NCBI RefSeq assembly: GCF_900233005.1
Contig: NZ_LT960611.1
Span: 930,001 to 994,000, forward strand
Direction of reading: 5' to 3'
Length of the DNA stretch: 64,000 bases
Origin: Vibrio tapetis subsp. tapetis
GTDB taxonomy: Bacteria; Pseudomonadota; Gammaproteobacteria; Enterobacterales; Vibrionaceae
Shown here: positions 36,772-44,482 of the stretch, piece by piece
How the letters are laid out: every line of letters starts with the position of its first letter
Position numbering within the stretch: the first letter of the stretch is position 1
The notes under the pieces: model-generated
What the model saw: the letters and a program-made list of their open reading frames with translations, nothing else
The model's database searches: none
Told to the model about the DNA's origin: nothing
Program-made: the position numbers and the translations under genes

Positions 36772-37134
36772 TTACGCAGCTTGAGTGCGCATGCGCGAAA
36801 AATAAGTCGGGTACTTATTACGGATAAAACGCTGCTCTTGAACCATATCTTTAAAGCTTGGCCCTTTTGAAAGCTGCAAAATCACTTCTGAGTTTTCCAT
36901 TCTCAGCACAGCGCCTTCAATCTTAATACTATGATCGCCATGAAGTTTGACACTCCCTGCTAGGCTTAAACCATGATACAAACTGGATATGCGGTTCATG
37001 ATAATACGAATGCCTTTTTCCGACACTTCACTGACATGAAACTGCTCACCTTGAATCCTCATCACTGGCATCGCTCGCTTTGGGTATTTTAGGCGATAAT
37101 ATTTGCGCTTCTGCTCTGCTGATTCTTCGTTCAT
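36772..37134 (-). CDS. PilZ-domain protein, possible c-di-GMP receptor
   Basis: A 120-residue single-domain protein. A basic N-terminus (QKRKYYRLKYPKR) corresponds to the RxxxR c-di-GMP contact and VSEVSEKGIRI to the D/NxSxxG motif, in which Asp/Asn is replaced by Glu here. The rest matches a PilZ beta barrel. It may bind c-di-GMP made by the diguanylate cyclase encoded elsewhere in the window, though the imperfect motif leaves doubt. I start at 37134 (MNEESAEQ); the frame extends ten codons upstream. Confidence 0.75.
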   Translation of the reverse strand: MNEESAEQKRKYYRLKYPKRAMPVMRIQGEQFHVSEVSEKGIRIIMNRISSLYHGLSLAGSVKLHGDHSIKIEGAVLRMENSEVILQLSKGPSFKDMVQEQRFIRNKYPTYFSRMRTQAA

Positions 37135-37241
37135 AGTTCTATTACTCCAGCTCAATAACTCCATTTCTTGATAGATATTACTTCGGCTGATGAACCAAGA
37201 ACTTTAGAAATAAAATAGTTATGTTACGTTACATGCTCTCG

Positions 37242-37490
37242 CTAGAATAAATTCTGTTGTGGAGAGTCATCGGGCTCGTCGACTGGCTTGCCAATTTTGC
37301 CTTTGGCCATTTTCCGTTTGTAACGCTGTTTGCATAGCTTAATCACGTGACGTTGCTGATCTGGAGTGAATTGCAACCAGTTAAATCGCTCTTCTCTTTT
37401 TCTCATGCAGCCTTGGCAATAACCTCTTGAATCAGTTGTACATACTCCAACACACGGGCTTGGAACCGAAAAAAACTCTAACTGCTCCAT
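37242..37490 (-). CDS. DUF1289 family protein
   Basis: An 82-residue protein with the DUF1289 cysteine pattern SPCVGVCTTD and GYCQGCMRKREE, four conserved Cys likely binding zinc or an iron-sulfur cluster, followed by the WLQFTPDQQRHV helix. The function is unknown. A strong AAGGAG lies seven bases before the ATG. The C-terminal 20 residues are charged and probably disordered. Confidence 0.88.
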   Translation of the reverse strand: MEQLEFFSVPSPCVGVCTTDSRGYCQGCMRKREERFNWLQFTPDQQRHVIKLCKQRYKRKMAKGKIGKPVDEPDDSPQQNLF

Positions 37491-37598
37491 TTCTCCGCTC
37501 CTTAATTAATATGCTCGGTCTAGGTGTACCTATAAATAACGTACTCATTTAACAATACGTTATTAACTAAAAAATGAGAGATATTTTATGACTTTTTG

Positions 37599-37629
37599 CT
37601 GACACGATAACAAATTAGTTGTCTATAAT
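37599..37629 (+). promoter_or_regulatory. Candidate promoter of the META lipoprotein gene
   Basis: CTGACA (37599-37604) and a perfect TATAAT (37624-37629) are 19 bp apart, slightly long. The start codon follows 35 bp after the -10 box. Confidence 0.4.
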
Positions 37630-37664
37630 GCAGGAGTAAACTATCTATTCCATCGGAGCTTAAA

Positions 37665-38096
37665 ATGAAAAAGCATTTGGCTGTACTTGCCCTTCCTATC
37701 CTTTTAGCGGCATGTTCAAACAGTGACAACGCAGCAGAAATCACACCAACAGATCTGCAACATCACCATTGGATATTAGCCAAAGTTGACGGTAAAGCCA
37801 TTTCTCTACCGGCAGAAGCAAAAGCGCCAAGCATTGAAGTGGGCGAAAAAATGTCGGCCAATGGCTTCGCTGGCTGTAATACCTACTTTGGTCAAGCTGA
37901 ATTAAAAGACGGTAAATTTCGAGTAGACGGCATGGGTATGACAATGATGATGTGTTCAGATACCGCAATGCAAACCGAGCAAGTGGTTGCGGGTACATTG
38001 TCTGAGTGGAGCGATATTACGCTAACCAAAGAATCACTAATTCTTAAAGGCGAAGAGCATGAGCTCACGTTTACTCTGCGTGATTGGGTATACTAA
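37665..38096 (+). CDS. META-domain lipoprotein, HslJ-like
   Basis: A 143-residue lipoprotein with lipobox LAAC (Cys16). The mature part is one META domain, with ANGFAGCNTYFG and MGMTMMMC that match HslJ of E. coli (associated with heat shock and novobiocin resistance). The two Cys in those blocks may form a disulfide. GGAG seven bases before the ATG. Single-gene unit between its own promoter and a terminator shared with metE. Confidence 0.9.
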   Translation: MKKHLAVLALPILLAACSNSDNAAEITPTDLQHHHWILAKVDGKAISLPAEAKAPSIEVGEKMSANGFAGCNTYFGQAELKDGKFRVDGMGMTMMMCSDTAMQTEQVVAGTLSEWSDITLTKESLILKGEEHELTFTLRDWVY

Positions 38097-38144
38097 ACCC
38101 AATCTGCATTGTATCTACGTCTAGATATCAAAAGCTATATATCA

Positions 38145-38176
38145 AAAGCCCTACACCACACGTGTAGGGCTTTTTT
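38145..38176. terminator. Bidirectional terminator between META gene and metE
   Basis: AGCCCTACAC (38147-38156) pairs with GTGTAGGGCT (38162-38171), with A's before and six T after. Confidence 0.88.
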
Positions 38177-38188
38177 ACACAGGCCGTA

Positions 38189-40471
38189 TTACTTAAGTTT
38201 CTTACGTAACGTTTTCGCAGCGGAAACCATGTTAGTTAATGCCGCTTCCGTTTCCTCCCAATTCCTTGTTTTAAGACCACAATCGGGGTTTACCCATAAA
38301 CGTTCAACCGGAATTTGTGCTGCTGCCTTTTCAATTAATTCAACGATCCATTCTTGGTTAGGAATATTGGGTGAGTGAATATCATACACACCAGGGCCAA
38401 TTTCATTTGGGTAGTTAAACTCTTCAAATGCATTCAGTAACTCCATATTCGAACGCGACGTTTCGATGGTAATGACGTCTGCATCAAGTGCAGCCACTGA
38501 ATCGATAATTTCGTTAAATTCGCTGTAACACATATGGGTATGAATTTGCGTCTCTGGATTCGCACTCGCCGCCGAAATTTTAAATGCCTCTACCGCCCAA
38601 TCCAAATAATTCTGATGCTCTCGCTTTTTAAGTGGCAGACCTTCACGAATAGCTGGTTCATCAATTTGAATAATATTGATCCCTGCTTGTTGCAAATCTT
38701 CGACTTCGTCTCGCAATGCCAACGCGATTTGCTGGGCGATTTCTTTACGAGTAATGTCTTCACGAGGAAACGTCCAACACAATATCGTTACTGGCCCTGT
38801 CAGCATTCCTTTCATTTTTTTACGAGTAAGAGACTGCGCGTAAGTCGACCATTTTACCGTTATTGGCTGTTCACGCTCAACATCGGCAACCACGATGGCC
38901 GGCTTAACGCAGCGAGAGCCGTAGCTTTGTACCCATCCGAACTGAGTAGTTTGGAAGCCTGACAAGTTTTCAGCAAAGTACTCAACCATGTCGTTACGTT
39001 CAGCTTCTCCATGCACCAATACATCTAAATCGAGCGCTTCTTGTCGTTTTACCGCATCTTCAATGTGCCCTTTCATGACTTGTTCGTATTCAGCTTCTGC
39101 TAACTTGCCGTGACGATAAGCATTGCGCTGAGTGCGTATTTCACTGGTTTGAGGAAATGAGCCTATCGTCGTGGTTGGTAGCAACGGTAAGTTCAATACC
39201 TCCAATTGATGATGCGCACGCTCGGCGTATGGGGCACTTCGCTCGGCTAAGCGTTCTGTAATGGCGTTAACACGGGTTTTAACGCTTGGTTTATTTACGT
39301 GAGTCGCCGTCAGACGGTCCACAATAGGTTGACTATAAGCTTGGCACTGTTTAATGGCTTCTTGATTATGGTTAAGTGCGAGCGCGAGTAGATTAACTTC
39401 CGCCAGTTTTTGTTTTGCAAATGCAAACCAACTTCTCACCTCCCCTGTTAAGTTGGTTTCTAAGTCCAGATCAATGGGGCTATGGAGCAGTGAGCAGGAA
39501 CTTGCTACCCAAAGTCTCTCGCCTATTTTCTCTTTTACGGCTGTAAGCTTTTCAAGCCAATGATTCACATCTGTACGCCATACATTTCTGCCGTTAATAA
39601 CCCCCGCAGAGAGCACCCAATCGTCGGGTAACTTGTTCACCACGGCGTCAAGTTGCTTAGGCGCGGCTGAAAAATCCGCATGCAAACCGTCAACAGGTAG
39701 CGACGTTATAATGTCTAAGTTATCCTCTATCGTGGCAAAGTAAGTCGTGAACAGGAGCTTAACGTCACTTTGTATCACTTGGTACGCGAGCTTAAAGCTA
39801 TCCAGCCAAGCTTTATCGAGATCTAACCCCAGAATCGGTTCATCTATTTGTACCCATTCCACCCCGAGCTTCTCCAATTTAGCAAGAATACCTTGATAGG
39901 CTGACAGTAATCTCGGCAGTAGAGTTAAGCGGTCAAACCCATCTTCAACTTCCTTACCTAAAAATAAGTAGCTTACCGGCCCAAGCAGCACTGGCTTCAC
40001 ATTATGTCCGGCTTGAATGGCTTCATTTACTTCATCAAAAAGTTGCGGCCAACTTACTTCGAACGTGTCATCTTTACTGAATTCAGGAACAATATAGTGG
40101 TAGTTAGTATTAAACCACTTAGTCATATCAGACGCCGCGGCGCCACAACCGCAGCTCGACTGAGATTGACCACGGCCTACTCGGAACAAGGTATCCAGAT
40201 CAGGAAAGCCTTGATTATGTCTGGCAGGAACATGGCCAAGTAGAAGACTGGTGGTTAATACATGGTCATACCATGCAAAGTCACCAGCGGTAACGTAGCT
40301 AAGGCCATTATCAGCTTGATCTTGCCAATGGCGCAGTCTGAGATCACGGCCAACTGTTTTTAGTTGCTCGGCATTGATTTCACCGCGCCAATATTTTTCT
40401 TGTGCAAATTTTAGTTCGCGTTTTTCACCAATGCGTGGATAACCAAGAATGTGGGTCTGAGTTGTTGTCAT
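38189..40471 (-). CDS. metE: Cobalamin-independent methionine synthase MetE
   Basis: A 760-residue enzyme transferring a methyl group from 5-methyltetrahydropteroyl-tri-glutamate to homocysteine. The full two-barrel length is present. Zinc ligands are visible in the C-terminal barrel: HMCYSEF, and C in NPDCGLKTR, with the Glu in between. N-terminal [13 protein letters not shown] and GSFPQT are family blocks. AAGGA precedes the start. It is divergent from metR; tandem MetJ-like boxes and a MetR box lie in between. Confidence 0.98.
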   Translation of the reverse strand: MTTTQTHILGYPRIGEKRELKFAQEKYWRGEINAEQLKTVGRDLRLRHWQDQADNGLSYVTAGDFAWYDHVLTTSLLLGHVPARHNQGFPDLDTLFRVGRGQSQSSCGCGAAASDMTKWFNTNYHYIVPEFSKDDTFEVSWPQLFDEVNEAIQAGHNVKPVLLGPVSYLFLGKEVEDGFDRLTLLPRLLSAYQGILAKLEKLGVEWVQIDEPILGLDLDKAWLDSFKLAYQVIQSDVKLLFTTYFATIEDNLDIITSLPVDGLHADFSAAPKQLDAVVNKLPDDWVLSAGVINGRNVWRTDVNHWLEKLTAVKEKIGERLWVASSCSLLHSPIDLDLETNLTGEVRSWFAFAKQKLAEVNLLALALNHNQEAIKQCQAYSQPIVDRLTATHVNKPSVKTRVNAITERLAERSAPYAERAHHQLEVLNLPLLPTTTIGSFPQTSEIRTQRNAYRHGKLAEAEYEQVMKGHIEDAVKRQEALDLDVLVHGEAERNDMVEYFAENLSGFQTTQFGWVQSYGSRCVKPAIVVADVEREQPITVKWSTYAQSLTRKKMKGMLTGPVTILCWTFPREDITRKEIAQQIALALRDEVEDLQQAGINIIQIDEPAIREGLPLKKREHQNYLDWAVEAFKISAASANPETQIHTHMCYSEFNEIIDSVAALDADVITIETSRSNMELLNAFEEFNYPNEIGPGVYDIHSPNIPNQEWIVELIEKAAAQIPVERLWVNPDCGLKTRNWEETEAALTNMVSAAKTLRKKLK

Positions 40472-40499
40472 AATAATAGTCCTTTAATAAGCGAGATTA

Positions 40500-40515
40500 A
40501 GATGTCTAGATGGCT
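40500..40515. promoter_or_regulatory. Tandem MetJ boxes near metE
   Basis: AGATGTCT and AGATGGCT stand head to tail, matching the 8-bp MetJ consensus AGACGTCT at seven and six positions. They lie 29 bp before the metE start. MetJ with S-adenosylmethionine would repress metE. Confidence 0.65.
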
Positions 40516-40569
40516 AAAATATCACCCAAACTCGTATTATGCGCAAACGGCAATTATTCAATTTGAATA

Positions 40570-40582
40570 TGAAGAACTTTCA
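40570..40582. promoter_or_regulatory. MetR-binding site in the metE-metR intergenic region
   Basis: TGAA-GAACT-TTCA matches the MetR consensus TGAA-N5-TTCA exactly. It lies between metE and metR and should mediate homocysteine-responsive activation of metE and control of metR. Confidence 0.75.
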
Positions 40583-40597
40583 TCATTAGAAGATTAT

Positions 40598-40613
40598 AGA
40601 CATCTAGACGTTT
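40598..40613. promoter_or_regulatory. Tandem MetJ boxes near metR
   Basis: AGACATCT and AGACGTTT are adjacent 8-mers close to the MetJ consensus; a further single AGACGTAT lies at 40629-40636, out of the 8-bp register. They are placed to repress metR. Confidence 0.6.
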
Positions 40614-40683
40614 ACAATAATTCCGTTTAGACGTATCTTAATTAAAATTGTTAATAGATTTAATGACGAATTGAAGGGATTTC

Positions 40684-41595
40684 ATGATTGAACTAAAGCA
40701 CTTAAGAACTTTGGCTTCTCTGAGGGAAACAGGATCTCTGACCGCTACGGCTACATCGCTCCATCTAACTCAGTCAGCTCTGTCTCATCAACTCAAAGAG
40801 CTAGAGTCACGCATCGGCGGTCAGCTATTCTTGCGAAAAACTCGTCCTGTTAAATTCACCGCTGAAGGAAACATCTTGCTGAAGGTTGCTGATGACGTGC
40901 TCCCTAAGTTAGCCAAAGCGGAAAGTGATTTAGCCGGACTAAAAGAAGACGTCAATGGCCGACTTCATATGGCGATCGAGTGCCACTCTTGTTTTCAGTG
41001 GTTAATGCCGGCTATCAAAGAATATCAGTTGGGTTGGCCAAATGTGACACTGGATTTTTCTGCAGGTTTTGGTTTCGAGCCCTTACCTGCATTACTCGCG
41101 GGGGAACTAGACTTAGTGATTACCTCGGATATTCAACCTAGAGCCGAAGTTCACTACGAGCCTTTGTTTGATTTCGAAATGCGTTTAGTCACTGCGACCC
41201 ACCACCCTTTAGCATCGAAGACTCGTATCGAACCTGAAGATTTAATGGATCAAACGATGATCTCTTACCCGGTACAAAAACAGCGTTTAGACGTCGTTAA
41301 ACACTTTCTTCACCCCGCAGGCGTTGAGCCTGCTAAGTGGAAGCAGTCCGACAATACACTCATGCTGGTTCAGATGGTATCGGCAGGATTAGGTGTAGCC
41401 GCTCTGCCAAATTGGGCTGTGAGTGAGTTTTCTAGGCAAGGCTTAGTCAAAAGCCTACCTTTAGGTGACGGCTTATGGCGCAGGCTATTTGCAGCCACAC
41501 GTAATAGCGAAGGCCAAAAGCACTACCTACAAGCATTCTTCGGCACTGCACGCCAACAGTGTCATAGCCACCTTGATGGAATAAAGATGGCTTAG
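40684..41595 (+). CDS. metR: MetR, LysR-family activator of methionine genes
   Basis: A 303-residue LysR regulator that uses homocysteine as coactivator. N-terminal helix-turn-helix LKHLRTLASLRETGSL and LTQSALSHQLKELE; the effector domain includes ECHSCFQWLMPAIKEY and MISYPVQKQRLDV that characterise MetR. It is divergent from metE with its operator between. AAGGGA lies four bases before the ATG. Confidence 0.95.
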   Translation: MIELKHLRTLASLRETGSLTATATSLHLTQSALSHQLKELESRIGGQLFLRKTRPVKFTAEGNILLKVADDVLPKLAKAESDLAGLKEDVNGRLHMAIECHSCFQWLMPAIKEYQLGWPNVTLDFSAGFGFEPLPALLAGELDLVITSDIQPRAEVHYEPLFDFEMRLVTATHHPLASKTRIEPEDLMDQTMISYPVQKQRLDVVKHFLHPAGVEPAKWKQSDNTLMLVQMVSAGLGVAALPNWAVSEFSRQGLVKSLPLGDGLWRRLFAATRNSEGQKHYLQAFFGTARQQCHSHLDGIKMA

Positions 41596-41610
41596 CCGCA
41601 GACAGCCCGC

Positions 41611-41630
41611 CGGTGATTCTAGAATCACCG
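41611..41630. repeat. Perfect 20-bp palindrome between metR and the DUF4250 gene
   Basis: CGGTGATTCTAGAATCACCG is fully self-complementary. It lies 16 bp after metR and next to the stop of the convergent DUF4250 gene. There is no T run, so it is not a classic terminator. Role unknown: a bidirectional transcription block or a protein site are possible. Confidence 0.7.
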
Positions 41631-41634
41631 AGCG

Positions 41635-41835
41635 CTATCTGTCGTAGTTTTTAAATTGGTTGGTCAGCGGATCGTATTGGTATCCGATCGTACTTAGCTT
41701 GCCAACCAAACTCTCCACATCGACTTCATATACGGTAATTAACTCTTCAAAGCTATTACACTCGATACGCAGCTTTTCATTGACGATACCAAGCAAAATA
41801 TTGCTATCAAGGTTCGCCATATTACTCATGTCCAT
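41635..41835 (-). CDS. DUF4250 family protein
   Basis: A 66-residue protein of the DUF4250 family: LDSNILLGIVNEKLRIEC, SFEELITVYEVD and LSTIGYQYDPLTNQF match it well. The function is unknown; small all-helical, no signal peptide. GGAG seven bases before the ATG supports this start over the later in-frame ATGs. Confidence 0.85.
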   Translation of the reverse strand: MDMSNMANLDSNILLGIVNEKLRIECNSFEELITVYEVDVESLVGKLSTIGYQYDPLTNQFKNYDR

Positions 41836-41930
41836 TCTAGTACTCCGCTTAACCTGTACTTTTAGTAAAGCCTAGCGCTCTGAATGAAAAAATACGTGAT
41901 CCAACGCTAAGATTGAACATGATATATCCA

Positions 41931-42605
41931 CTAATAGATAGTATTAAGACTACTCACTGCAGAGATTGACAGACATACAGCCGCTCCCAGAACCCACTTA
42001 TTGGCGGGTTTGTGGTTCACTAAATGCCAGCACCACACAACAATAGAAACGACAATCAAAGCTAACCCGCCCACAAGGTAACCAGTTAATGCAACCACCG
42101 CTTGCTCTTCCATATTAATGCTTTTAAGCAGTAAACAAACCACCATAAGCATCGCCATAGCAATGCCGCTAACGGGCAGGATTTTGTGAAATGCTTGCAA
42201 ACGAGAACGTGCAACCACCATCAATAAGTGAGCAAATACAGCACCGGCATACCCCATGATACTCAAATCAAAAAATGCTTGAGAAAAATTGGCCGTAGAT
42301 AGTGGTGCAAAAAATAACACGAACAAAGCAAGTAGATTACTGATATGCAAAATCCAAATGGGTCCCTGATCCCGTGTTTTTTTAGTTTGCACTTGAGAGT
42401 AGAAATACATAAGCCCGCCTGCGACAGCTAACCATTCAATGGTCACCAACGATGACGAAAGCCACAACGCGACGAGTGCGGGTAACAGCTTATGAATGCG
42501 ACCTCGTTGGCCAGGGCAAATCTCACCTTTGATCAATAACACAGTAAGAATAAGTTGAGATCCAAGCAGCATGGGAGGCAACACCGCTAAAACATGACTT
42601 AACAT
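41931..42605 (-). CDS. Hypothetical inner-membrane protein, about seven helices
   Basis: A 224-residue hydrophobic protein with roughly seven membrane segments separated by short basic loops (KTRDQG, RSRLQAFHK, NHKPANK). I do not recognise a family. Its start is probably the ATG at 42605, which has GGAA six bases upstream; an ATG two codons earlier is also possible. Not clearly linked to its neighbours. Confidence 0.6.
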   Translation of the reverse strand: MLSHVLAVLPPMLLGSQLILTVLLIKGEICPGQRGRIHKLLPALVALWLSSSLVTIEWLAVAGGLMYFYSQVQTKKTRDQGPIWILHISNLLALFVLFFAPLSTANFSQAFFDLSIMGYAGAVFAHLLMVVARSRLQAFHKILPVSGIAMAMLMVVCLLLKSINMEEQAVVALTGYLVGGLALIVVSIVVWCWHLVNHKPANKWVLGAAVCLSISAVSSLNTIY

Positions 42606-43001
42606 ATACATTTCCAGTTCAATTAATTGGAGCGAATCATAGCAAAGTCCGTTGAGGTTATCTTTGTTGTTTTACTCCATTAGTACACAAAACAACCACT
42701 AAAAAACAAAACATTAGGTTCCATGAGATACCATACCTGAATCAATGCGCGTTAACACTTGATTTACAATGCACACATAAAAGCTATCAAAATTACAATA
42801 TATGGTAATATTAACTACCTTAATGCAATAAATATGACATATATAACTATATATGACATTTATTAAGCATATTAAACCAGTCCATTTATTTGAAATAAAT
42901 TATTATTTTAGATCATATATGGAGTGAGTTGATATCGTGCTAGAAACAATTATTCCGTATATTAGCGGAAACAATTTGAAATAACTTATGCAGGGAAATT
43001 T
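42606..43001. other. AT-rich intergenic region upstream of dcuC
   Basis: Very AT-rich, no gene seen. It holds a direct repeat TATGACAT at 42833-42840 and 42852-42859 around an AT palindrome (ATATATA-ACT-ATATAT), likely a regulator-binding or bent-DNA region. The dcuC ribosome-binding site AGGGA is at its right end. Confidence 0.5.
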
Positions 43002-44369
43002 ATGTTAGAGCTATTGATCGGATTAGTAGTCACCATTTTGGTGGGTTACTTCATTGTAAAAGGGTATCGTGCCGCAGGGGTACTGCTAACGGCAGGTATC
43101 GCATTACTTCTTTTAACTGGTGTACTTGGCCACACGATTCTTCCCGCGAAAGTAACAGCAACGGGTAACATGGTTTCGGACTCGCTGGAGTACGTGAAAT
43201 ACATGCTGCAATATCGTGGCGGCGGCTTAGGCATGCAAATCATGTTACTTTGTGGCTTCGCCTCGTACATGACGCACATGGGCGCAAACAACGTTGTAGT
43301 TAAACAGTTTTCACGACCACTTTCTTTTATTAAATCCCCATATGCATTATTAGTTGCGGCATACATTGTTGCCTGTTTAATGTCTTTGGCCGTTAGTTCT
43401 GCAACCGGTCTTGGCGTGCTACTGATGGCAACCTTATTCCCAATGATGACCGCGATGGGGATTTCTCGCCCTGCTGCTGTTGCTGTTTGTGCCTCTCCTG
43501 CTGCGATTATCCTTTCCCCTACTTCAGGCGATGTGGTTATTGCTGCTGAAAAATCGGGGATGTCTTTGGATGTCTTTGCCGTTCAAACCGTACTGCCAGT
43601 TTCAATCTGTGCGATCATCGTGATGGCAGGCGCTGCTTTCTTCTGGAACAAATATCTAGATAAGAAAGAAAATACGCCAATGGAAAAAATTGATGTATCA
43701 GAAATCGAAGCTAATGCTCCTGCTTTTTACGCCGTGCTTCCGTTCCTACCTATTATCGGTGTTTTCTTATTCAATGGCACCACGATCGAAGGCTTATACT
43801 TAGACATCTACACAATTGTGGTTGGTTCTATTTTCATCGCTGCGTTAATCGACTTCATTGTAAAACGCTTCGATGGTAAGAAAACACTGGAAGATCTTGA
43901 TTCTTGTTACCAAGGTATGGCTGACGCCTTCAAAGGCGTAGTAATGCTATTAGTTGCGGCTGGTGTATTTGCGCAAGGCTTAATGTCTATTGGTGCTATC
44001 GACAACTTAATCGGCTTAGCAGAGCAAGCTGGCGCAGGGGGTATCGCTTTGATGCTTCTACTTACTGGTTTGACCGTTGCAGCAGCAATTGCAACAGGTT
44101 CTGGTAACGCGCCTTTCTACGCATTCGTAGAGCTAGCTCCTAGCCTAGCTGCAAAAATGGGTCTGAGCCCTGCATTCCTAATCATTCCAATGCTTCAAGC
44201 TTCTAACCTAGGTCGTACTATCTCTCCTGTTTCAGGCGTAATCGTTGCGACTTCCGGCATGGCGAAAATCAGCCCATTTGAAGTCGTAAAACGTACGTCA
44301 GTACCGGTTATTGCGGGCCTAATCACTGTTATTATCGGCACTATGGTGCTTGTTCCTATGCATCCTTAA
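43002..44369 (+). CDS. dcuC: DcuC-family C4-dicarboxylate transporter
   Basis: A 455-residue transporter with about twelve helices. It begins MLELLIGLVVTILVGYF and includes ASPAAIILSPTSGDV and LGRTISPVSGVI, typical of the DcuC family. DcuC exports succinate or exchanges C4-dicarboxylates in anaerobic growth. It is a single-gene unit with a good ribosome-binding site and strong terminator. Substrate preference is inferred from family. Confidence 0.92.
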   Translation: MLELLIGLVVTILVGYFIVKGYRAAGVLLTAGIALLLLTGVLGHTILPAKVTATGNMVSDSLEYVKYMLQYRGGGLGMQIMLLCGFASYMTHMGANNVVVKQFSRPLSFIKSPYALLVAAYIVACLMSLAVSSATGLGVLLMATLFPMMTAMGISRPAAVAVCASPAAIILSPTSGDVVIAAEKSGMSLDVFAVQTVLPVSICAIIVMAGAAFFWNKYLDKKENTPMEKIDVSEIEANAPAFYAVLPFLPIIGVFLFNGTTIEGLYLDIYTIVVGSIFIAALIDFIVKRFDGKKTLEDLDSCYQGMADAFKGVVMLLVAAGVFAQGLMSIGAIDNLIGLAEQAGAGGIALMLLLTGLTVAAAIATGSGNAPFYAFVELAPSLAAKMGLSPAFLIIPMLQASNLGRTISPVSGVIVATSGMAKISPFEVVKRTSVPVIAGLITVIIGTMVLVPMHP

Positions 44370-44387
44370 TGTTTCAATTAAAACAAC

Positions 44388-44416
44388 AAAGGGCGCTTAA
44401 TTAGCGCCCTTTTTTT
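44388..44416 (+). terminator. Intrinsic terminator of dcuC
   Basis: AAAGGGCGC (44388-44396) pairs with GCGCCCTTT around a 7-base loop, followed by a run of T. Confidence 0.9.
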
Positions 44417-44482
44417 ATGGTGGGTATGGAAAAAATGACGAGCATCGCAAGCGAGCAAGTACCCATCTTAAACAGGAAAGCA

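Noticed and set aside
37134..37164. Longer start for the PilZ protein
   Set aside because: The ten extra codons carry no PilZ features, and only a weak purine run precedes the upstream ATG.
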